Positions 32,577 through 39,419 of a stretch of DNA of 39,419 nucleotides are shown one piece after another. The stretch spans positions 1 to 39,419 of the forward strand of contig JAUNMP010000018.1 in assembly GCA_030537465.1 (NCBI GenBank), in the 5' to 3' direction. The notes beneath the pieces were generated by a model. The model saw only the letters and a program-made list of their open reading frames with translations. It made no database searches and was not told where the DNA came from. Numbering within the stretch: position 1 is the first letter of the stretch; each line of letters opens with the position of its first letter. Source of the stretch: a bacterium (GTDB lineage: Bacteria > Verrucomicrobiota > Kiritimatiellia > RFP12 > UBA1067). The translations under genes and the position numbers were made by a program.

Positions 32577-34271
32577 ATGGCTACGGAAGACATCAAGGCT
32601 TCGATCGCGAAGCTGGAGAAATCAATCCTCGAGGACGGAAAGGTCGACCGCGCGGAGGCGCAGATCCTCCTTGCGTTCGCAAAGTCCCGCGCGGCGGAGA
32701 ACGTCGAAATGGCGGAGTTCGCGAAGCTCCTGGAAGGCGCTCTCGAAGACGGCGTCGTCACGCACGACGAGTCGGTGCGCATCGGCGCTCGTCTCAAGTG
32801 GCTTGTACGCGAGGTGGAGTCGGAGGAGCCCGAGGTCGGGTTCCTCGGGCGGTTCTTCAAGCTCAAGCGCAGCCGCACGACGGTGAGGACGGAGGTTGTC
32901 GCCGGCATCACGACGTTCATGACGATGGCCTACATCCTCGCCGTGAACCCGAACCTGCTCTCCATGGCGGGGATTCCGCGTGGCGGCGTGTTTCTCGCGA
33001 CTGCGATCGCCGCCGTGGTGGGCACGGTCCTCATGGCCCTCATGAGCAACTACCCGTTCGTGCTCGCCCCGGGCATGGGCCTCAACGCCTTCCTCACGTT
33101 CGGCGTGGTGTTCGGCATGGGCTACTCCTGGCAGTTCGCGCTGCTCGCGGTGTTCGTGGAGGGCCTCGTCTTCCTGGCGCTCTCGCTCACGCCCGTGCGC
33201 GAGGGCATCTTCAATGCGATCCCGTTCACGCTCAAGAAGGCCGTGGCGGCCGGCATCGGCCTCTTCATCTGCTTCATCGCGCTGCAGACGGCGGGCATCA
33301 TCGTCAACAACGACGCGACGCTCGTGGGCCTCATCTCGTTCAAGAACGCCGATTTCCACACGAGCGGCATCTGCGCGCTGCTGGCGCTGATCGGCACGCT
33401 GTTCACCGGTTTCATGCTGGTGAAGGGCATCAAGGGTGCGATCCTCGTCGGCATTCTCGCCACGTGGTGCCTGGGCATGATCTGCCAGGCGGCGGGCGTC
33501 TACGTGCCGAATCCCGCGGTGAAGTGCTTCTCGCTCTATCCGAACTTCTCGTTCGACGGCATCGCCCAGAACTTCAGGGAGTTCGGGCAGACCTTCTGCG
33601 CGCTCTTCAACCCGGAGGGCTGGACGCACACCGCGAAGGCGGCCGACGGTACCGTCAAGACGTTGGGTTCGGGCTGGTCACTCGTGACCTCGCTCGACTT
33701 CTTCGTCGTGATGTTCGCGTTCTTCTTCGTGGACCTCTTCGACACGCTCGGCACGCTGATCGGCGTCTCGATGAAGGGTGGTTTCCTCGACAGGGATGGC
33801 AAGCTGCCGCGCATCTCCGGTGCGCTCTGCGCCGATTCGATCGCGACCTCCGTGGGCGCCGTGCTCGGAACCTCCACGACGACGACCTACGTCGAATCCG
33901 CCTCCGGCGTGATGGCCGGCGGCCGCACGGGCCTCACGGCCCTCGTCTCCGCGGCGTTCTTCGGCCTCGCGATCCTCTTCGCGCCGGTGTTCCTCGCGAT
34001 CCCGGCGTTCGCCACGGCCCCTGCGCTCATCATCGTGGGCTACATGATGCTCTCCTCCTGCGCCGACGTGGACTGGTCGGACGCGGCCGAGGCCGTCCCC
34101 GCCTTCCTCGCGATCGTCGCCATGCCGTTCACCTACTCCATTTCGGACGGCATTATGTTCGGCGTGATCTCCTACACGGTAATCAACGCACTGTGCGGGA
34201 ACTTCAAGCGCATCCACTGGATCATGTACCTTCTCACGGTGGTGTTCATCGCGAAGTACGCGTTGATGTGA
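32577..34271 (+). CDS. Adenine/guanine/hypoxanthine permease (AzgA type) with N-terminal TerB-like domain
   Basis: ATG 32577 follows GGAGG (32564-32568). Residues 1-85 form a soluble helical domain with two copies of D-G-x-V-[DT]-x-x-E (Asp20-Glu27 and Asp58-Glu65, 38 residues apart), resembling TerB. From about 104 the NCS2/AzgA transporter begins: RTEVVAGITTFMTMAYILAV, then LAPGMGLNAFLTF and GTSTTTTYVESASGVMAGGR, the substrate-site signature of PbuG/AdeP-type purine permeases. The total is 564 residues; common family members have about 430-450 and lack the added domain. Its function would be proton-coupled purine base uptake, with apt at 39314 as a possible downstream enzyme. The role of the N-terminal domain is unknown. 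Confidence 0.9.
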   Translation: MATEDIKASIAKLEKSILEDGKVDRAEAQILLAFAKSRAAENVEMAEFAKLLEGALEDGVVTHDESVRIGARLKWLVREVESEEPEVGFLGRFFKLKRSRTTVRTEVVAGITTFMTMAYILAVNPNLLSMAGIPRGGVFLATAIAAVVGTVLMALMSNYPFVLAPGMGLNAFLTFGVVFGMGYSWQFALLAVFVEGLVFLALSLTPVREGIFNAIPFTLKKAVAAGIGLFICFIALQTAGIIVNNDATLVGLISFKNADFHTSGICALLALIGTLFTGFMLVKGIKGAILVGILATWCLGMICQAAGVYVPNPAVKCFSLYPNFSFDGIAQNFREFGQTFCALFNPEGWTHTAKAADGTVKTLGSGWSLVTSLDFFVVMFAFFFVDLFDTLGTLIGVSMKGGFLDRDGKLPRISGALCADSIATSVGAVLGTSTTTTYVESASGVMAGGRTGLTALVSAAFFGLAILFAPVFLAIPAFATAPALIIVGYMMLSSCADVDWSDAAEAVPAFLAIVAMPFTYSISDGIMFGVISYTVINALCGNFKRIHWIMYLLTVVFIAKYALM

Positions 34272-34301
34272 GGTTGAGAAGGTCAAGTGGGTTGAGAAGG
34301 T
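34272..34301. repeat. GGTTGAGAAGGT direct repeat in a purine-rich spacer
   Basis: GGTTGAGAAGGT occurs at 34272-34283 and 34290-34301 in the 51-base gap before the symporter gene. The rest of the gap (to 34322) is similar GA-rich sequence ending in GGAGAGGTTGAG directly before the ATG. Part of it may act as the ribosome-binding site. Confidence 0.6.
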
Positions 34302-34322
34302 AGAGAGGGTGGAGAGGTTGAG

Positions 34323-35612
34323 ATGAAGAAGATTCCCCTGGTTGCCTGGATCATGCTGGGATTCGTGCTTGGTACGACTCTGGGGCTCGTGCTCGCGGAA
34401 TGCTGTTCGCCTGAGACGGCGAAGAAGGTCATTCCCTGGGTGGCGCCGTTCGGAAACGTGCTGGTGGCGATGCTGAAGATGGTGGTCTATCCGATCATCC
34501 TCTTCTCGCTGATCCTTGGTGCGGCGTCGCTGCCGCTGAAGAAGTCCGGCAAGGTGGGGGGCACGGTCCTTCTGTGGTACTTCTCGACCTCGCTCTTCGC
34601 CACCGTCTTCGGCGTGGCGATGGCCTATCTCCTGAACCCCTCGATGGCTGCGGCGGGCGACGTCGCGAGTGGCTATATGGAGGGTGTGAAGGGGATGTCC
34701 TCGTCGGCGGACGCGGGGTCGTTCGGGGCGTTTCTCGTGGGACTCTTCCAGAACCCGTTCGCGGCGCTTGCGAAGGGGCAGTTCCTGCCGATCATCGTCT
34801 TTTCGATTGGCTTTGGACTCTGCGCGCGCTGGGTGCTGGACGCGACCGGGACCGATGCGGCGACGCGCAAGGCGGTGGAGACGATGGTGACGGTGTGCGA
34901 CGGCGCGCAGAAGGTCTCCTTCAAGCTGATCGACTGCGTGATCCACTACTTCCCGATTGGCGTCTTCGCGTTGTCGGTGGTCAACTTCGCGGAGAACGGC
35001 GTGCTGCTCTTCGGTCCCTACGCCAAGATCACGCTGTGCGTGGTGGTCGGCGTCGTTTCGATGATCCTCTTCGTCTACCCGCTCGCGATCGCGGTCTTCT
35101 GCCGCGAGAACCCCTATCGGGTGCTGCTGAAGATCCGCGAGCCGATCCTCACGGCGTTCGTCACGCGCTCGTCGGCGGCGACGCTGCCCGTCTCCTTCAA
35201 GGCGGCGGACGATCTTGGCATCGACCGCAAGCTATCCTCTTTCTCTCTGCCGATGGGGGCGACGATCAACATGGACGGCGTGTGCGTGCATCTGCCGGTC
35301 TTTGTGATTCTCGCGGCGAACATGTTCGGTCACAGCCTGGGTGTTCTAGAGGTCGGCACGCTCTGTCTTTCGATCATGTTCGCTTCGGTTGGTGCGGGTG
35401 GCATCCCGGGCGGCTCGGTGTTTCTCCTCTTCATGGTGCTCGAGAACATGGGCCTGCCCGCTGATCAGGTGTCCTTGATCGTCGCGCTCTGCCTGGGGAT
35501 CAATCCGATTCTCGACATGTTCGAGACATGCTGCAACGTGACGGGCGACAATGTCTGCACCTACATCGTGGCGAAGAGCAATGGCATGACGGCGGTCGTT
35601 GAGAAGAATTGA
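34323..35612 (+). CDS. Dicarboxylate/amino acid:cation symporter (DAACS, GltP/GltPh family)
   Basis: The 429-residue membrane protein shows the family motifs in order: MLKMVVYPIILFSLI in TM2-3, the HP1 serine motif TRSSAATLP (one Ser of the usual SSS replaced by Ala), PMGATINMDG in TM7, VGAGGIPGG in HP2, and LDMFETCCNVTGDN in TM8 with the substrate-binding Asp and Asn. It imports glutamate, aspartate or C4-dicarboxylates with sodium or protons. Here TM8 has NVTGDN rather than the Arg seen in acidic-amino-acid carriers, which points to a neutral amino acid or other substrate. It lies between two purine permease genes in the same direction and may be co-transcribed. Aspartate supply for nucleotide synthesis is one possible link. 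Confidence 0.9.
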   Translation: MKKIPLVAWIMLGFVLGTTLGLVLAECCSPETAKKVIPWVAPFGNVLVAMLKMVVYPIILFSLILGAASLPLKKSGKVGGTVLLWYFSTSLFATVFGVAMAYLLNPSMAAAGDVASGYMEGVKGMSSSADAGSFGAFLVGLFQNPFAALAKGQFLPIIVFSIGFGLCARWVLDATGTDAATRKAVETMVTVCDGAQKVSFKLIDCVIHYFPIGVFALSVVNFAENGVLLFGPYAKITLCVVVGVVSMILFVYPLAIAVFCRENPYRVLLKIREPILTAFVTRSSAATLPVSFKAADDLGIDRKLSSFSLPMGATINMDGVCVHLPVFVILAANMFGHSLGVLEVGTLCLSIMFASVGAGGIPGGSVFLLFMVLENMGLPADQVSLIVALCLGINPILDMFETCCNVTGDNVCTYIVAKSNGMTAVVEKN

Positions 35613-35640
35613 TTTCAACCTGGAATGGAGAACGTTGACA

Positions 35641-37281
35641 ATGAACGACAACGAGAGGAAGGCTTTCCTGCAGACACTGCAGGGACTCAAGAACTTCGTG
35701 CTGGCGGACGGCACCATCGATCTGAAGGAAACGACGGCGATTCTCGGGTTGGTGAGGCCTTTCGCCGATGCAGACCCAGACTGCGCCTCGCTTGTGAAGG
35801 CGTTGGAGCTCGTCAGCGCGGATGGTAAGGTCACGGCGGAGGAGTCGAAGTCGATCGCCATCCTGATTGAATCGCTGGTGGCCCGCGGTGGCGCGGCAGG
35901 AACTGGTCTCGTCTATGGCATCGAGGACAAACCGCCGTTCTTCGAGTCGCTGTTCGCCGCGCTCCAGCATCTGCTCGCGATCTTCGTCGGCATCATCACG
36001 CCGCCGATCATCATCTGTTCCGCGTTGGGGACCTCCGGCGAGGTGAAGGCGTTCATGATCTCCATGGCGCTCTTCGTCTCCGGCATCTGCACGTTCATCC
36101 AGTGCCGACGACTGGGGCCTGTGGGCGCGAAGCTGCTCTGCGTGCAGGGCACGTCCTTCCAGTTCATCGCCCCGCTGATCGCGATCGGTTTCTTCGCCCA
36201 GGGTCAGACGGACGGACATCCCGAGAAGGCGATGTGGGGTCTTCCCCTCATCTTCGGCTGCTGCATTGCGGCGGCCCCGGCCGAGATGGTGGCGGCTTTC
36301 CTCTTCAAGAAGCTGCGCAAGATCATCACGCCGCTCGTCTCGGGCATCGTGGTGGCGCTCATTGGACTCGGCCTCGTGAAGGTGGGCATCATCCAGTGTT
36401 GCGGTGGTTTTGGTGCGATGGGGCTCCCGGACGACAATCCGTTCGCGTTCGCCTCCTGGCGCAACCTCGTGATCGCGGCGGCGGTGCTGCTCACGATCGT
36501 GCTCTTCAATTCGTTCAAGAACAAGTACATCCGCATGGGTTCGGTCGTCTTCGGCCTCGCCGTCGGTTACCTTGTCGCCTGGCAGTTCGGCATGCTGAAG
36601 TTCGCCTTCAGCTCCGCGGCCGTGAATGTGCCGATCCCGTTCAAGTGGGGCGTGCAGTTCGACATCTGGTCCATCCTCGGCCTCGCGGTCGTCTACTTCA
36701 TCACTTCCATCGAGGCGAACGGCGACATCACCGCGAACTCGATGATCTCGGGGCTTTCCCTCACGGACGAGACCTACCATGCCCGCGTGCGCGGCGGCGT
36801 GCTTGCGGATGGCGTGAATTCTGCGGTCGCGGGTTGCTTCAACTCCTTCCCGAACTCGATTTTCGCCCAGAACAACGGCCTGATCCAGCTCACCGGCGTC
36901 GCCTCGCGCCACGTCGGCTACTACATCGCCGGATTGCTCGTTCTCCTCGGCCTCTTCCCCGTCGTGGGCGACCTCTTCTCGACGATGCCGGATCCCGTGC
37001 TCGGTGGTGCGACGCTACTGATGTTTGGCATGGTCGCCGCGGCGGGCATCCGAATCATCGCCTCGCAGCCGATTGGACGCAAGGAGTCCCTCGTGCTGGC
37101 GATCGCCTTCGGTCTCGGTCTCGGTGTGGAACTCTGTCCGCAGGTGATGATCAACGGAAACGGCGCGCCGTGGATTCTCAAGTTCGCGCCGGACGCGGTG
37201 CGCAACATCTTCTCGTCCGGACTCGTGACCGGCGGCGTGGCGGCCATCGTCGCCAATTCCGTCATCCGCATCAAGGAGTGA
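35641..37281 (+). CDS. Xanthine-type NCS2 permease with N-terminal TerB-like domain
   Basis: ATG 35641 lies 10 bases after GGAG. Residues 1-85 are a soluble domain with the same duplicated D-G-x-[VI]-[DT]-x-x-E motif as in the permease at 32577 (Asp23-Glu30 and Asp61-Glu68, again 38 residues apart). The NCS2 body follows with GVQ-like [32 protein letters not shown] and [20 protein letters not shown], the signature of xanthine/urate carriers (XanQ/PbuX/UacT). The total is 546 residues, against about 440-470 for usual members. xpt starts one base after the stop, which supports xanthine as substrate. The N-terminal domain is not part of the known family architecture, as far as I know. Confidence 0.9.
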   Translation: MNDNERKAFLQTLQGLKNFVLADGTIDLKETTAILGLVRPFADADPDCASLVKALELVSADGKVTAEESKSIAILIESLVARGGAAGTGLVYGIEDKPPFFESLFAALQHLLAIFVGIITPPIIICSALGTSGEVKAFMISMALFVSGICTFIQCRRLGPVGAKLLCVQGTSFQFIAPLIAIGFFAQGQTDGHPEKAMWGLPLIFGCCIAAAPAEMVAAFLFKKLRKIITPLVSGIVVALIGLGLVKVGIIQCCGGFGAMGLPDDNPFAFASWRNLVIAAAVLLTIVLFNSFKNKYIRMGSVVFGLAVGYLVAWQFGMLKFAFSSAAVNVPIPFKWGVQFDIWSILGLAVVYFITSIEANGDITANSMISGLSLTDETYHARVRGGVLADGVNSAVAGCFNSFPNSIFAQNNGLIQLTGVASRHVGYYIAGLLVLLGLFPVVGDLFSTMPDPVLGGATLLMFGMVAAAGIRIIASQPIGRKESLVLAIAFGLGLGVELCPQVMINGNGAPWILKFAPDAVRNIFSSGLVTGGVAAIVANSVIRIKE

Positions 37282-37282
37282 T

Positions 37283-37861
37283 ATGAAGGAACTCGAAGAC
37301 CGTATCCTGAAGGATGGTCGCTGCCTGCCGGGCGGCATCCTGAAGGTGGACAACTTCATCAACCACCAGATGGACTCGTGGCTCATGTTCCAGTGCGCCG
37401 CGGAGTTCATGCGTCTCTTCGCCGACCGGAAGATCGACAAGATCCTCACGATCGAGGCGAGCGGCATCGCCCCGGCCGTCCTCGCGGGCTATCTCCTGCG
37501 CGTGCCCGTGGTGTTCGCGAAGAAGGCCGTGCCGAAGACGATGGACGCCGCCTACGTCACAAAGGTCCACTCCTTCACGAAGCAGCGCGAGTACACGGTC
37601 TTCGTCTCGAAGGAATACCTGAACGCCGACGAGCACATTCTCGTCATCGACGACTTCCTCGCCTGTGGAAATGCCGCGGTCGGCCTTGCCGACCTCTGTG
37701 CCCAGTCGGGCGCCACGGTCGAGGGGCTGGGCTTCCTCGTTGAGAAGGCGTTCCAGGGCGGACGGAGGCTCATCGCGGAGAGGATTCCGGGCGCGCGCGT
37801 CGAATCCCTCGCGATCATCTCGTCGTTGGACACCGGGAAGATTGAATTCCAGAAGGCTTAA
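37283..37861 (+). CDS. xpt: Xanthine phosphoribosyltransferase
   Basis: Xpt makes XMP from xanthine and PRPP. The 192-residue chain follows B. subtilis Xpt closely: [51 protein letters not shown], the PRPP loop [14 protein letters not shown] and [11 protein letters not shown]. It starts one base after the xanthine permease gene, the same permease-enzyme pairing known from Bacillus xpt-pbuX, but in the reverse order. No purine riboswitch is visible upstream of either gene. Confidence 0.96.
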   Translation: MKELEDRILKDGRCLPGGILKVDNFINHQMDSWLMFQCAAEFMRLFADRKIDKILTIEASGIAPAVLAGYLLRVPVVFAKKAVPKTMDAAYVTKVHSFTKQREYTVFVSKEYLNADEHILVIDDFLACGNAAVGLADLCAQSGATVEGLGFLVEKAFQGGRRLIAERIPGARVESLAIISSLDTGKIEFQKA

Positions 37862-37881
37862 CCACTCAGGAGAAAAGGAAA

Positions 37882-39303
37882 ATGGAACAGAAGATCGATA
37901 AAACCTCGGCAACCGACGCCGTCTACGACGCCCGCACGCTTGGGCTTCCCAAGATGGGCCTCCTTGGCGTGCAGCACCTCTTCGCCATGTTCGGCGCCAC
38001 GGTGCTCGTGCCGCTCCTGACTGGACTCAGCGTCTCGGCGACGCTGCTCTTCGCCGGTCTCGGCACGCTGCTCTTCCATCTCGTCACGAAGCGGATCGTG
38101 CCGGCGTTCCTCGGCTCAAGCTTCGCGTTTCTCGCGGGCTATTTCGCGCTTACGGGCATGGAGGGCAAGCCAGGCTGGGAAGGACTGGCGAAGACGGACC
38201 TGCTCGCCTACGCCTCAGTCGGCGTCTGCGTGGCCGCGCTCATCTACGTGGTCGTCTCCTCCCTTGTGAAGGCGTTCGGCGTGAAGACTGTGATGAAGTT
38301 CTTCCCACCCGTGGTGACGGGCCCGATCATCATCGGCATTGGCCTCGTGCTTTCGCCTGTCGCGGTGAACAGCGCGTCCAGCTGCTGGCCGGTGGCGCTT
38401 GCGGGCATCGTGGCGGTGATCGTCGCCTCCGTGTTCGGGAAGGGGATGGTGAAGATCATCCCGATCCTCATTGGCGTGATCGTCTCGTACTTGACGGCGA
38501 TCATCCTCGGCAACCTCTGCGGCGTCTCGTCCGCGGCGGTCGACTTCTCGAAGATCGGTGCCGCGCCGTGGATCGGGCTTCCGTTCCACTGGAACGAGAC
38601 GGTCTTCCCGGTGCTCGCCCACGCGGGCGACAACATGAGCCGCATCGTCTCCTCCATCCTGATCGTTGCGCCGCTCTGTGCCGCCACGCTGATGGAGCAC
38701 GTGGGCGACGTCTCGGCCATCGGCTCGACGATCAACCGCAACCTCTTCGAGCAGCCCGGACTTCACCGCACGATGCTCGGCGACGGACTCGCGACGCTCG
38801 CGGCCGCTCTCTTCGGCGCGCCGGCGAACACGACCTATGGTGAAAACACGGGCGTGCTCTCGCTCTCCAAAGTCTACGATCCACGCGTGATCCGCATTGC
38901 GGCGGTCCTCGCGGTCCTGCTCGCGTTCTGCCCGAAGTTCGCGGCGGTCATCACCACGTTGCCGGCTGCCACGGTGGGCGGCGTCTCGTTCATCCTCTAC
39001 GGAATGATCTCGGCCGTGGGCGTGCGCAACCTCGTCGAGCATCAGGTGGACTTCTCGAAGCCGCGCAACATGCTCATCTGTGCCGTGTCGATCGTCTGCA
39101 CGCTGGGCATCAGCTTCTCGAACGCGAAGGCGATCGTCTTCAGCGTTGGTTCCGCGACGATCTCGCTCTCCGGACTCGCGGTTGGCGCGCTGATGGGCAT
39201 TCTGCTCAATGCGATTCTGCCGGGCAAGGACTATGCGTTCTCCGCGACTGGGCCGAATATGAAGGATCCGGAGCGCTTCGGCGGTCCCAAGTCCGACAAG
39301 TGA
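37882..39303 (+). CDS. uraA: Uracil permease (NCS2 family, UraA/PyrP type)
   Basis: The 473-residue proton-coupled transporter has the UraA hallmark features: GVQHLFAMFGATVLVPLLTG at the start, FLGSSFAFLAGY, the substrate-site EHVGDVSAIGSTI and FGAPANTTYGENTGVLSLSK with YDPRVIRIAA. Unlike the two purine permeases upstream, its N-terminus is the usual short segment with no extra domain. AGGAGAAAAGG precedes the ATG at 37882. It would feed uracil to Upp, encoded at the other end of this block. apt follows after ten bases. Confidence 0.95.
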   Translation: MEQKIDKTSATDAVYDARTLGLPKMGLLGVQHLFAMFGATVLVPLLTGLSVSATLLFAGLGTLLFHLVTKRIVPAFLGSSFAFLAGYFALTGMEGKPGWEGLAKTDLLAYASVGVCVAALIYVVVSSLVKAFGVKTVMKFFPPVVTGPIIIGIGLVLSPVAVNSASSCWPVALAGIVAVIVASVFGKGMVKIIPILIGVIVSYLTAIILGNLCGVSSAAVDFSKIGAAPWIGLPFHWNETVFPVLAHAGDNMSRIVSSILIVAPLCAATLMEHVGDVSAIGSTINRNLFEQPGLHRTMLGDGLATLAAALFGAPANTTYGENTGVLSLSKVYDPRVIRIAAVLAVLLAFCPKFAAVITTLPAATVGGVSFILYGMISAVGVRNLVEHQVDFSKPRNMLICAVSIVCTLGISFSNAKAIVFSVGSATISLSGLAVGALMGILLNAILPGKDYAFSATGPNMKDPERFGGPKSDK

Positions 39304-39313
39304 TGGATGGAAG

Positions 39314-39419
39314 ATGAAAAAGCTTGAAGACTACGTGATTTCGATTCCCGACTTTCCGAAGCCGGGGATCCTGTTCCGCGACGTGACGGGCGTGCTCGCC
39401 TCGGGCGAGGGGTTCCGTC
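39314..39419 (+). CDS. apt: Adenine phosphoribosyltransferase, start only (3' end outside window)
   Basis: The first 35 residues are present: MKKLEDYVISIPDFPKPGIL followed by FRDVTGVLASGEGFR. The D-F-P-K-P-G-I-x-F-R-D-x-T motif is diagnostic of adenine phosphoribosyltransferase, which makes AMP from adenine and PRPP. It starts ten bases after the uracil permease gene with GGAAG upstream, so it belongs to the same salvage operon. The catalytic PRPP loop lies beyond the window edge. Confidence 0.92.
   Translation, partial: MKKLEDYVISIPDFPKPGILFRDVTGVLASGEGFR

Noticed and set aside
1..39419. CRISPR array, prophage, transposase, toxin-antitoxin or restriction genes
   Set aside because: No regularly spaced long repeats, integrase, transposase or defence-type domains were found in any frame.

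Overview
The window is a GC-rich, tightly packed bacterial chromosome segment. It has no rRNA, tRNA, insertion sequence, phage gene or CRISPR array that I can see, and no gene-free stretch longer than 300 bases. Its gene set suggests a Gram-negative member of the PVC group, most likely a gut-type Kiritimatiellota or Verrucomicrobiota. The reasons are very large exported beta-helix proteins with autotransporter-type (PATR) repeats, Tat-exported sugar-type oxidoreductases, a Pal lipoprotein with a Tat operon, and an outer-membrane barrel. The lineage is inferred from gene content only.

Layout. (A) 1-12815, plus strand: exported and surface proteins. These are a 5'-truncated giant beta-strand-repeat protein, a small basic ORF, a metallophosphatase fused to a long beta-rich passenger (split by one apparent missing base near 4920), a parallel beta-helix protein, a clan GH-A glycoside hydrolase resembling GH50 agarases, and a Tat-exported Gfo/Idh/MocA oxidoreductase. 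They look like a polysaccharide-processing set. (B) 12843-14285, minus strand: a membrane acyltransferase of the HGSNAT/DUF5009 type, sharing a divergent promoter region with accD. (C) 14386-18643: accD and accA (acetyl-CoA carboxylase carboxyltransferase), then a Tat-type FAD oxidoreductase overlapping accA, and an unidentified integral membrane protein. (D) 18755-22965: pal, tatA/B, tatC, a TrkH/KtrB potassium transporter and endonuclease IV, mostly with overlapping stop and start codons. (E) 23023-29735: a Tat-type TIM-barrel epimerase-like protein, a second beta-helix protein paralogous to the one at 7782, ClpB, and an outer-membrane barrel with a hairpin leader. (F) 29853-39419: a nucleobase-salvage block. 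It contains upp, a MATE transporter fused to an RsbW-like ATPase domain, a STAS protein, an AzgA-type purine permease, a DAACS symporter, a xanthine-type permease, xpt, a uracil permease and the start of apt.

The most unusual content is in block F. A MATE-family membrane protein carries a C-terminal anti-sigma-kinase-like domain and is followed by a stand-alone STAS protein, which makes a membrane-anchored partner-switching pair. Right after it, two different nucleobase permeases each begin with an extra soluble domain of about 85 residues. Both domains carry two copies of D-G-x-[VI]-[DT]-x-x-E exactly 38 residues apart, resembling TerB. I read this as a possible regulatory layer on purine uptake, which is inference.

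Other points of note are two promoters whose -10 box lies six bases before the ATG (predicted leaderless mRNAs), a perfect 12-base direct repeat between the acyltransferase and accD, a shared short C-terminal ending on the two giant exported proteins, and three Tat-type substrates encoded close to the Tat genes.
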